DNA of 64,000 bases from Streptomyces platensis (GTDB lineage: Bacteria; Actinomycetota; Actinomycetes; Streptomycetales; Streptomycetaceae), in assembly GCF_008704855.1 (NCBI RefSeq), contig NZ_CP023691.1, positions 6,510,001 through 6,574,000 of the forward strand. Direction: 5' to 3'. Shown piece after piece: positions 1 through 7,156 of this stretch; position 1 is the first letter of the stretch, and the number at the start of each line of letters is the position of its first letter. The notes under the pieces are model-generated. The model did not search any database and was not told the origin of the DNA. It saw nothing but the letters and a program-made list of their open reading frames with translations. The translations under genes were made by a program, and so were the position numbers.

Positions 1-1171
1 CCAGGTGGAGACGGTCGCGCCGCTTGGTCCGCCGGAACTCGCTGCGCCGGCGCACCACATTGAAGCGGTGGTCGACATAGACCTCCAGCAGTTCCTTGAG
101 GCCCAGCGTCAGCGGCTGGCCGTCCACCAGCGCGACGTTGTTGATGCCGAAGGACTCCTCCATCGGCGTGAGCTTGTAGAGCTGCTCCAATACGGCCTCG
201 GGGTTGAAGCCGTTCTTGACCTCGATCACCAGCCGCAGGCCGTGTTCGCGGTCGGTGAGGTCCTTGACGTCGGCGATGCCCTGGAGCTTCTTCGACCCGA
301 CCAGGTCCTTGATCTTGGAGATGACCTTCTCGGGGCCGACGGTGAAGGGGAGTTCGGTGACGACCAGGCCCTTGCGGCGGGCGGTGACGTTCTCCACGGT
401 GACCGTCGCACGGATCTTGAACGTGCCTCGGCCCTTCTCGTACGCGTCCCGTACGCCGCCGAGACCCACGATCCGGCCGCCCGTGGGCAGATCGGGACCC
501 GGCACGAAGCGCATCAGGGTGTCGAGATCGGCGTTGGGGTGCTTGATCAGATGCCGGGCCGCGGCGATGACTTCGCCGAGGTTGTGCGGCGGCATGTTCG
601 TCGCCATACCGACGGCGATGCCGGAGGCGCCGTTGACCAGGAGGTTCGGGTACGCGGCGGGGAGGGCTGCCGGTTCCTGCTCCTGGCCGTCGTAGTTCGG
701 CGAGAAGTCGACGGTGTCCTCGTCGATGGACTCCGTCATCAGGGACGTGGCGGAGGCCATCCGGCACTCGGTGTACCGCATCGCGGCGGGCGGGTCGTCA
801 TTGCCCAGGGAACCGAAGTTGCCGTGGCCGTCCACCAGCGGCAGCCGCATGGAGAACGGCTGCGCCATGCGCACCAGCGCGTCGTAGATCGATGCGTCAC
901 CGTGCGGGTGGAGCTTACCCATCACCTCGCCGACGACGCGGGCGCACTTGACGTAGCCGCGGTCGGGGCGCAGCCCCATTTCGTTCATCTGGTACAGAAT
1001 GCGGCGGTGCACGGGCTTGAGACCGTCGCGGGCGTCCGGCAAGGCGCGCGAGTAGATGACCGAATACGCGTACTCAAGGAAGGAACCCTGCATCTCGTCG
1101 ACGACGTCGATGTCGAGGATCCTCTCCTCGAAGTCGTCCGGCGGCGGGGTCTTCGTGCTGCGGCGGGCCAT
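1..1171 (-). CDS. parC: DNA topoisomerase IV subunit A / gyrase-A-like protein (3' end outside window)
   Basis: This is the breakage-reunion subunit of a type IIA topoisomerase, which makes the double-strand gate used to decatenate or relax the chromosome. About 390 residues are visible. The N-terminus has the family core with 'SRALPDARDGLKPVHRR' near residues 40-56, and the active-site tyrosine lies in 'MRYTECR' (Tyr133). Further on are 'NGASGIAVGMATN' and 'PGPDLPTGG', typical of GyrA/ParC. The ATG at 1171 precedes an acidic N-terminus followed at once by the conserved core. Streptomyces carry gyrA near oriC and a second paralogue (parC) elsewhere. Its neighbours here are M16 peptidases rather than gyrB or dnaN, which favours the parC paralogue, but the C-terminal domain that would separate the two is outside the window. 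Confidence 0.88.
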   Translation of the reverse strand, partial: MARRSTKTPPPDDFEERILDIDVVDEMQGSFLEYAYSVIYSRALPDARDGLKPVHRRILYQMNEMGLRPDRGYVKCARVVGEVMGKLHPHGDASIYDALVRMAQPFSMRLPLVDGHGNFGSLGNDDPPAAMRYTECRMASATSLMTESIDEDTVDFSPNYDGQEQEPAALPAAYPNLLVNGASGIAVGMATNMPPHNLGEVIAAARHLIKHPNADLDTLMRFVPGPDLPTGGRIVGLGGVRDAYEKGRGTFKIRATVTVENVTARRKGLVVTELPFTVGPEKVISKIKDLVGSKKLQGIADVKDLTDREHGLRLVIEVKNGFNPEAVLEQLYKLTPMEESFGINNVALVDGQPLTLGLKELLEVYVDHRFNVVRRRSEFRRTKRRDRLHL

Positions 1172-1454
1172 CGCGGCTGCGGCTCCTTCTGCTGCGTCTA
1201 CTGCCGATGTCGGGAAAGCGTCGGGTCAACCAGTCGGGTCAACCAGCTGGGGGATCGACCCGCGAGTATGTCTGAGTCTGACGCGGACCATTGTGGACCG
1301 CGCCACTGACAACGCCGACCGCGACTCCCCCTTCGGCCCCGCTGGAGCCGAGCGCGGCGTACGTTCGGGGCCGGTCGGACGGGAACTTCGCCAGATGCCG
1401 ACGCGCTTGCATACAGTGACAGAACTTCCTCGCAAGCGGATCGAAGGGACGTAC

Positions 1455-2801
1455 ATGCCCATGGGTCACACGGCCACAGAACAAGCCGGCTCCGGCGGCC
1501 TGACAGCGACCGAGCACCGGCTGGCCAATGGCCTGCGCGTGGTGCTCTCCGAAGACCACCTGACCCCGGTGGCGGCGGTGTGCCTCTGGTACGACGTCGG
1601 CTCCCGCCACGAGGTCAAGGGCCGAACGGGCCTGGCTCACCTCTTCGAGCATCTGATGTTCCAGGGTTCCGCGCAGGTGAAGGGCAACGGCCACTTCGAG
1701 CTGGTGCAGGGCGCCGGCGGTTCGCTCAACGGCACCACGAGCTTCGAGCGCACCAACTACTTCGAGACCATGCCCGCCCATGAGCTGGAGCTCGCGCTCT
1801 GGCTGGAGGCGGACCGGATGGGCTCGCTGCTGACCGCGCTCGACGAAGACTCACTGGAGAACCAGCGCGACGTCGTCAAGAACGAGCGCCGCCAGCGCTA
1901 CGACAACGTCCCCTACGGCACGGCCTTCGAGAAGCTGACGGCCATGGCGTACCCGGAGGGCCACCCGTACCACCACACCCCCATCGGGTCGATGGCCGAT
2001 CTGGACGCGGCGTCCCTGGAGGACGCGCGGGCGTTCTTCCGCACGTACTACGCGCCCAACAACGCCGTCCTGTCGGTCGTCGGCGACATCGACCCCGAGC
2101 GGACGCTGGCCTGGATCGAGAAGTACTTCGGTTCGATCCCCTCGCACGACGGCAAGCAGCCGCCCCGGGACGGCACCCTGCCCGACGTCCTCGGTGGCGA
2201 GCTGCGCGAGGTCGTCGAGGAGGACGTGCCCTCCCGCGCCCTGATGGCGGCCTACCGCCTGCCGCACGACGGCACCCGTGAGGCGGACGCCGGGGACCTG
2301 GCGCTGACTGTCCTGGGCGGCGGCGAGTCCTCGCGCCTGTACAACCGGCTGGTGCGCCGCGACCGCAGCGCCGTCGCGGCCGGCTTCGGCCTGCTGCGGC
2401 TGGCCGGCGCCCCCTCGCTGGGCTGGCTGGACGTGAAGACGTCCGGCGGGGTCGAGGTTCCCGACATCGAGCGCGCGGTCGACGAGGAGCTGGCCCGGTT
2501 CGCCGCCGAGGGGCCGACGCCGGAAGAGATGGAGCGGGCGCAGGCCCAGCTGGAGCGCGAATGGCTCGACCGGCTGGCCACGGTCAGCGGCCGCGCCGAC
2601 GAACTGTGCCGCTTCGCCGTCCTGTTCGGTGACCCGCAGCTCGCGCTGACCGCCGTCCAGCGCGTGCTGGACATCACCCCGGAGGAGGTGCAGGCCGTCG
2701 CCAAGGCCCGGCTGCGCCCCGACAACCGCGCGGTGCTCGTCTACGAGCCCACCGAGCCGACCGACGCCGCCGACACCGAGGAAGGGAAGGCGGACCAGTG
2801 A
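1455..2801 (+). CDS. M16 family zinc metallopeptidase, catalytic subunit
   Basis: This 448-aa insulinase/processing-peptidase family protein has the inverted zinc motif HxxEH in 'HLFEHLMFQG' (His62, Glu65, His66), so it should be catalytically active. The R/Y-pair region typical of M16 C-terminal halves is seen around 'GGGESSRLYNRLVRRD'. No signal peptide is evident, so it is probably cytoplasmic. I chose the ATG at 1455 because 'AAGGGA' lies about 8 nt upstream; in-frame upstream codons run back over the divergent parC promoter. Its stop overlaps the GTG start of the next gene by 3 nt (GTGA), implying translational coupling to a non-catalytic partner, as in bacterial M16B heterodimers. The substrate is unknown. 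Confidence 0.9.
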   Translation: MPMGHTATEQAGSGGLTATEHRLANGLRVVLSEDHLTPVAAVCLWYDVGSRHEVKGRTGLAHLFEHLMFQGSAQVKGNGHFELVQGAGGSLNGTTSFERTNYFETMPAHELELALWLEADRMGSLLTALDEDSLENQRDVVKNERRQRYDNVPYGTAFEKLTAMAYPEGHPYHHTPIGSMADLDAASLEDARAFFRTYYAPNNAVLSVVGDIDPERTLAWIEKYFGSIPSHDGKQPPRDGTLPDVLGGELREVVEEDVPSRALMAAYRLPHDGTREADAGDLALTVLGGGESSRLYNRLVRRDRSAVAAGFGLLRLAGAPSLGWLDVKTSGGVEVPDIERAVDEELARFAAEGPTPEEMERAQAQLEREWLDRLATVSGRADELCRFAVLFGDPQLALTAVQRVLDITPEEVQAVAKARLRPDNRAVLVYEPTEPTDAADTEEGKADQ

Positions 2802-4222
2802 GCGACGCCACCACCCACGCCGATTCCCCCGTGAGCACCATGGACTTCCACCCGCAGCCCCAGGGGGGCGCGCCCAAGCCGTGGGCCTTCCCTGCCCCTG
2901 AGCGCAGCCAACTCCCCAACGGGCTCACCCTCCTGACGAGCCACCGTCCCGGCCAGCAGGTCGTCGCCGTCGAGATCAATCTCGTCGCGCCGCTGGATGC
3001 CGAGCCCGCGGGCCTGGACGGCGTCGCCACGATCATGGCGCGTGCGCTGTCCGAGGGCACCGACACGCTGGACGCGGAGGAGTTCGCCGCCGAGCTGGAA
3101 CGCTGCGGCGCCACTCTGGACGCGCACGCCGACCACCCCGGCGTACGGGTCTCCCTCGAAGTGCCGGTGTCCCGGCTGAACCGCGCGCTCGGCCTGCTCG
3201 CCGACGCGCTGCGGGCGCCCGCCTTCCCGGAGAGCGAGGTCGAGCGGCTGGTCCGCAACCGCCTCGACGAGATTCCGCACGAGCTCGCCAACCCGGCCCG
3301 CCGTGCCGCGATGGCGCTGTCCAAGGAGCTGTTCCCGGCCACCGCCCGCATGTCGCGGCCCCGGCAGGGCACCGAGGAGACCGTCGCACGCATCGACGCC
3401 GCGGCCGTCCGTGCCTTCTACGACGCCCATGTACGGCCCGCCACGGCCACCGCCGTCATCGTCGGTGACCTCACCGGCGTCGACCTCGACGCGGCGCTCG
3501 CCGGCACCCTCGGCGCCTGGACCGGCTCCACGGCCGAGCCGCTGACGGCCGCGCCGATCGTCGCCGACGATACCGGCCGGGTGGTGATCGTGGACCGCCC
3601 CGGGGCCGTCCAGACGCAGCTGCTCATCGGCCGTATCGGTGCCGACCGGCACGACCGGGTGTGGCCCGCACAGGTCCTCGGCACGTACTGCCTGGGCGGC
3701 ACCCTCACCTCCCGTCTGGACCGCGTGCTGCGGGAGGAGAAGGGCTACACCTACGGAGTGCGGGCCTTCGGCCAGGTGCTGCGCTCCACCGCCCCCACCT
3801 CCCCCGAGGGGTCCACGGGCGCCGCCCTGCTGGCCATCAGCGGCTCGGTGGACACCGGCTCCACCGTCCCGGCGCTCGAGGACCTGTGGAAGGTGCTGCG
3901 CACCCTCGCGGCAGAGGGGCTGACGGACGAGGAGCGGGATGTCGCCGTGCAGAACCTCGTCGGGGTCGCGCCGCTGAAGTACGAGACCGCGGCGGCCGTC
4001 GCGGGCACCCTGGCCGACCAGGTGGAGCAGCAGCTGCCGGACGACTTCCAGGCGCAGTTGTACGCCCGCCTCGCGGAGACCGGCACGGTCGAGGCGACCG
4101 CGGCGGCGGTCAACGCCTTCCCCGTGGACCGGCTGGTGACGGTCCTGGTGGGCGATGCGGCACAGATCGCCGAGCCGGTCAAGGCGCTGGGCATCGGTGA
4201 GGTGACCGTCGTCAGCGGCTAG
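2798..4222 (+). CDS. M16 family peptidase homologue, non-catalytic partner subunit
   Basis: This 474-aa M16 protein lacks the HxxEH zinc motif: the corresponding stretch reads 'LDGVATIMARALSEGT'. It keeps the C-terminal M16 features, including 'GGTLTSRLDRVLREEKGYTYGV', the R...Y pair used for substrate binding. This matches the inactive subunit of M16B heterodimers, so I infer it pairs with the product of the upstream gene (start and stop overlap as GTGA). The first 30 residues are low-complexity and poorly conserved. A perfect 13-bp hairpin follows 36 nt downstream, so the two peptidase genes form a closed operon. Confidence 0.9.
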   Translation: MSDATTHADSPVSTMDFHPQPQGGAPKPWAFPAPERSQLPNGLTLLTSHRPGQQVVAVEINLVAPLDAEPAGLDGVATIMARALSEGTDTLDAEEFAAELERCGATLDAHADHPGVRVSLEVPVSRLNRALGLLADALRAPAFPESEVERLVRNRLDEIPHELANPARRAAMALSKELFPATARMSRPRQGTEETVARIDAAAVRAFYDAHVRPATATAVIVGDLTGVDLDAALAGTLGAWTGSTAEPLTAAPIVADDTGRVVIVDRPGAVQTQLLIGRIGADRHDRVWPAQVLGTYCLGGTLTSRLDRVLREEKGYTYGVRAFGQVLRSTAPTSPEGSTGAALLAISGSVDTGSTVPALEDLWKVLRTLAAEGLTDEERDVAVQNLVGVAPLKYETAAAVAGTLADQVEQQLPDDFQAQLYARLAETGTVEATAAAVNAFPVDRLVTVLVGDAAQIAEPVKALGIGEVTVVSG

Positions 4223-4257
4223 CCCCGCCGTGGTGACGGAAGGTCATATATCGACAT

Positions 4258-4293
4258 GCGGCTCCCGTGGTGCTTATCGGCCACGGGAGCCGC
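4258..4293 (+). terminator. Terminator of the M16 peptidase operon
   Basis: A perfect 13-bp inverted repeat (GCGGCTCCCGTGG / CCACGGGAGCCGC) with a 10-nt loop lies 36 nt after the second peptidase stop codon. There is no strong U-tract, as is usual for Streptomyces terminators. Confidence 0.8.
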
Positions 4294-4439
4294 TGTATGT
4301 CCGGTTTATCGCGGCTGGTGCCGCGGTTCTTGTGGCATCCCGCACAAAAGCGCTGATCTGTTTGCCGATTGAAAGTTGCCCCGTTTAGCGTCGGTCCGGC
4401 TGTTCGTCACAAGTCCGCCACAACAGTGGCACCGGGCAG

Positions 4440-4582
4440 TCATCGCCGAGTCCCCGTACGGCGCGAGCCAGGGGAGCCGGGGACCCATATGTCCCTTGGG
4501 GTGAATCGGGCTCCTCTCCGAGGAGTCCGTAGGAGACCTTCCTGCTCCGAACCCGTCAGCTAACCCGGTAGGCGAGAAGGAG
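4440..4582 (+). promoter_or_regulatory. c-di-AMP riboswitch (ydaO-yuaA class)
   Basis: The leader of the M23 peptidase gene carries the conserved blocks of the ydaO-yuaA element in order: GAGCCAGGGGAGCCGGGGAC (from 4464), GGGGTGAATCGGGC (4498-4511), GTAGGAGACCTTCCTGCTC (from 4529) and CGAACCCGTCAGCTAACCC (from 4548), followed by GGTAGGCGAGAAGG. These match the Streptomyces version of the aptamer known upstream of cell-wall hydrolase genes such as rpfA. The class senses cyclic di-AMP and generally switches expression off when ligand is bound. The boundaries are approximate because P1 was placed by eye. Confidence 0.9.
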
Positions 4583-4601
4583 GGAAAGGACAAGCCAGCA
4601 C

Positions 4602-5402
4602 ATGGCGTTCATCCGTGCCACCGGGAAGCACCGTCGCACGAGCCGTCCCGTCAAGACGGGCCGCAACATCGCCGGCATAGCCACCCTCGCGGCCGGTGGT
4701 GTGGTCGCTTCCGTGGCCTCGCCGGCGCTGGCCGCGACGGACGAGGCACGCCCGCACGACACCGGTCTCCAGCAGGCCGTCGTGCTGGGGGACGAGACCG
4801 CCAGCCGTGTCGAGGCCCAGGCCGACGCGCAGCAGGCCGACGCGGAGATCGCCGCGGCGCGGGCGAAGGCCGAGGCCGTCGCCAAGAAGCAGGCCGACGA
4901 GGCCAAGCGGCGTGCCGAGGCGGCGAAGAAGAAGGCCAAGGCCGCCCACGAGGCCAAGGTGCGCGCCGCCCGCGACGCGGAGCGCAAGCGCCTCAACGCC
5001 TTCGTCGCCCCGATTTCCGACTCCTACGTCTCCACCTCCTACAAGGCCTCCAGCGGCCTGTGGTCCTCCGGCAGCCACACCGGCATCGACTTCCACGCGG
5101 CCTCCGGCACCAGCGTCCACGCGGTCGGCTCGGGCACCGTCGTCGAGGCCGGCTGGGGCGGCTCGTACGGCAACAACATCGTGATCAAGATGAACGACGG
5201 CACGTACACCCAGTACGGCCACCTGTCGTCGCTCGGTGTCTCGGTCGGCCAGCAGGTCACCCCGGGCCAGCAGATCGGCCTCTCCGGCGCCACCGGCAAC
5301 GTCACCGGCCCGCACCTGCACTTCGAGGCCCGCACCGGCGCCGACTACGGCTCGGACATCGACCCGGTCTCCTACCTGCGCGGGCACGGCGTCAACGTCT
5401 GA
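4602..5402 (+). CDS. Secreted M23 (LytM-type) peptidoglycan endopeptidase with coiled coil
   Basis: This 266-aa exported zinc endopeptidase probably cuts peptide cross-links in peptidoglycan. Residues 1-45 look like a signal peptide: an Arg/Lys-rich n-region, the hydrophobic stretch 'IAGIATLAAGGVVASVA', then an 'ALA' cleavage site near 44-45. Residues 65-132 are Ala/Glu/Lys/Arg-rich and predicted coiled coil. The M23 domain (about 140-262) has the zinc ligands His159 and Asp163 in 'HTGID', plus His207 ('YGHLS') and His238/His240 ('GPHLHFE'). The ATG follows GGAGGGAAAGGA. The gene sits directly behind a c-di-AMP riboswitch, so its expression should fall when c-di-AMP rises. A hairpin closes the transcript about 58 nt after the stop. 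Confidence 0.93.
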   Translation: MAFIRATGKHRRTSRPVKTGRNIAGIATLAAGGVVASVASPALAATDEARPHDTGLQQAVVLGDETASRVEAQADAQQADAEIAAARAKAEAVAKKQADEAKRRAEAAKKKAKAAHEAKVRAARDAERKRLNAFVAPISDSYVSTSYKASSGLWSSGSHTGIDFHAASGTSVHAVGSGTVVEAGWGGSYGNNIVIKMNDGTYTQYGHLSSLGVSVGQQVTPGQQIGLSGATGNVTGPHLHFEARTGADYGSDIDPVSYLRGHGVNV

Positions 5403-5459
5403 TCCGTGTCGCGCCGGTGCCGCGCCCCCTACGGGGCCTGCCACACGCCGAGCGTCCTT

Positions 5460-5491
5460 CCGGAGCCCCGGTCCCACGGCCGGGGCTCCGG
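5460..5491 (+). terminator. Terminator after the M23 peptidase gene
   Basis: A perfect 12-bp inverted repeat (CCGGAGCCCCGG / CCGGGGCTCCGG) with an 8-nt loop lies 57 nt downstream of the peptidase stop codon. Confidence 0.78.
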
Positions 5492-5662
5492 CGTATCCGG
5501 AGTGCGGTGCGCGCACCGGTTACGCCGCGGGCCCGCGACTTCCGGCCAAAAGTTATCCATGAATAACCAGGCGCCGTCGGAAAAGCCGTGCCGGTCGAAT
5601 AGAGTCACGGAAAAGTCGCCGACCGGCGGCGTTTCCAGGGGATTACGGCGGAGGCACGGAAG

Positions 5663-6352
5663 ATGCGAGGCCATATTTCCGCGCATGCGGTGTGCACGGC
5701 GATTCGCGACGACATTGTCTCCGGTGCGCTGGCGCCGGGGAGCCGGCTGATCGAGGAGATCCTGGCGGCCCGTTACGGCGTCTCCAGAGTGCCGGTGCGC
5801 GAAGCGCTGCGCACCCTTCAGTCCGAGGGCTTCATCACCACCCGCCACCACGCGGGCGCCTGTGTCGCCGAGCCCACCGAGCAAGAGGCCGCCGACCTCC
5901 TGGACATCCGCGCCCTGTTGGAGCCGCTGGGCGCCGCCCGCGCGGCCGCCCGTCGCAGCCCGGCCCACCTCAAGGTGCTCCGCGGCCTGGTACGGCTCGG
6001 CCGCGAGCGGGCCCGTCACGGCAACCCCGCGGATCTGCGCCAACTGGACGGCTGGTTCCACGAAACGCTGGCTCAGGCGGTCGGCAGCCCCAGCCTGACC
6101 GCGCTGCTGACCCAGCTGCGCCGCAAGATCGAGTGGATGTACACGGTGGAACCGCCGTCCCGGGCCGGCGAGTCCTGGGACGAACACGGCGCGGTGCTGG
6201 ACGCGGTGGCCCGGGGAGACGCGGAACGGGCGCGCGCCCTGATGGCGGCTCATGTCGAGCGCTCGCTCCCCGTCTACCGGCTGCGGCGCCCCACCGCCCC
6301 CGAGGTGAGGGATCCGAAACGGCCCGTCAACACGGCACGCGTCCGCCCTTAA
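5663..6352 (+). CDS. GntR/FadR-family (FCD) transcriptional regulator
   Basis: This 229-aa protein has an N-terminal winged helix-turn-helix: 'LIEEILAARYGVSRVPVREA' (about residues 30-49) is the signature GntR recognition region. A C-terminal all-helical FCD ligand-binding domain follows (about 75-210), with the family pattern 'DLLDIRALLEPLGAARAAA' and candidate metal or ligand histidines in 'FHETLAQA', 'DEHGAVLDA' and 'MAAHVERS'. FCD regulators usually sense organic acids and repress adjacent genes, but here it is monocistronic: the next gene (ptsH) is on the opposite strand. The effector cannot be assigned. The ATG at 5663 follows GGAGGCACGGAAG. Confidence 0.9.
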   Translation: MRGHISAHAVCTAIRDDIVSGALAPGSRLIEEILAARYGVSRVPVREALRTLQSEGFITTRHHAGACVAEPTEQEAADLLDIRALLEPLGAARAAARRSPAHLKVLRGLVRLGRERARHGNPADLRQLDGWFHETLAQAVGSPSLTALLTQLRRKIEWMYTVEPPSRAGESWDEHGAVLDAVARGDAERARALMAAHVERSLPVYRLRRPTAPEVRDPKRPVNTARVRP

Positions 6353-6597
6353 CAATCGCCCCGTATACAAAGAGGCGCGAAATCGACAGCTGCGGCGCGT
6401 GGCGGTACGTTATTCGATCCGTGCCTGCATTTGGCGTGCCTATTTCCGCCGGCGCTGCGTGCGCTTAATGGTGTGTGCCTTTGCGGGTGGCTCTCAGATC
6501 GCGGTCGACCCCGAATATCGTTCGCCATCGCCCCCGGATGGCGGGCGTCCCGGAATTCCCACCTATCCGTCCCCGAGGGGAATGCGCGCAGCGAAAC

Positions 6598-6638
6598 GGC
6601 CCCGCAGCGGCAACCGATCCGGTTTCCGCTGCGGGGCC
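6598..6638 (-). terminator. Terminator of ptsH
   Basis: A perfect 13-bp stem (GGCCCCGCAGCGG / CCGCTGCGGGGCC) with a 15-nt loop lies 29 nt past the ptsH stop codon, reading on the minus strand. Confidence 0.8.
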
Positions 6639-6666
6639 GCCGCATGCAGCAGAAGTCCTGGCGGAC

Positions 6667-6948
6667 TCAGACGGTCTCGGGGAGCTCCTCGAGACCCTCG
6701 GCGACGAGCTTGGCGAGACGGTCCAGCGCCGCCTCGGCACCCTCGGCGTCGGAGGCCAGCACGATCTCCTCGCCACCCTGGGCGCCGAGACCGAGGACCG
6801 CGAGCATGGAGGCCGCGTTGACGGGGTTGCCATCGGCCTTGGCGATCGTCATCGGGACGCCGGAGGCGGTGGCCGCACGGACGAAGATCGACGCGGGGCG
6901 GGCGTGCAGGCCCTCGGCCCAACCGACATTGACGCGGCGCTCTGCCAT
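6667..6948 (-). CDS. ptsH: Phosphocarrier protein HPr
   Basis: This 93-aa HPr is the phosphorelay protein between enzyme I and the sugar-specific EII components of the phosphotransferase system. The active-site histidine is His15 in 'EGLHARPAS', and the regulatory-serine region is Ser47 in 'NAASMLAVLGLG'. Length and motif spacing are normal. I chose the ATG at 6948 because it puts the active-site His exactly at residue 15; an in-frame ATG five codons upstream is less likely. It is monocistronic with its own terminator and diverges from the acetyltransferase gene. Confidence 0.96.
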   Translation of the reverse strand: MAERRVNVGWAEGLHARPASIFVRAATASGVPMTIAKADGNPVNAASMLAVLGLGAQGGEEIVLASDAEGAEAALDRLAKLVAEGLEELPETV

Positions 6949-7156
6949 GGTGTTGCCCTTCAAAGTCGTGACAGTTGTCTAGACCAGTCTCTCACGCTGC
7001 CGGGTGTGGTCCGCCAGCCCTGCGTTGCGGCCTGCGCGGCCGTGGGGCCCGGAGGAGGCCCGGTATTCCGTGTGTCCTACGGGGTCCCAGCCTGCCCCGC
7101 ACCCCGAGCGTACGCGCGCCGGGTCGGTTGTCGGTGGCCGGTCGTACGCTGTCCGC

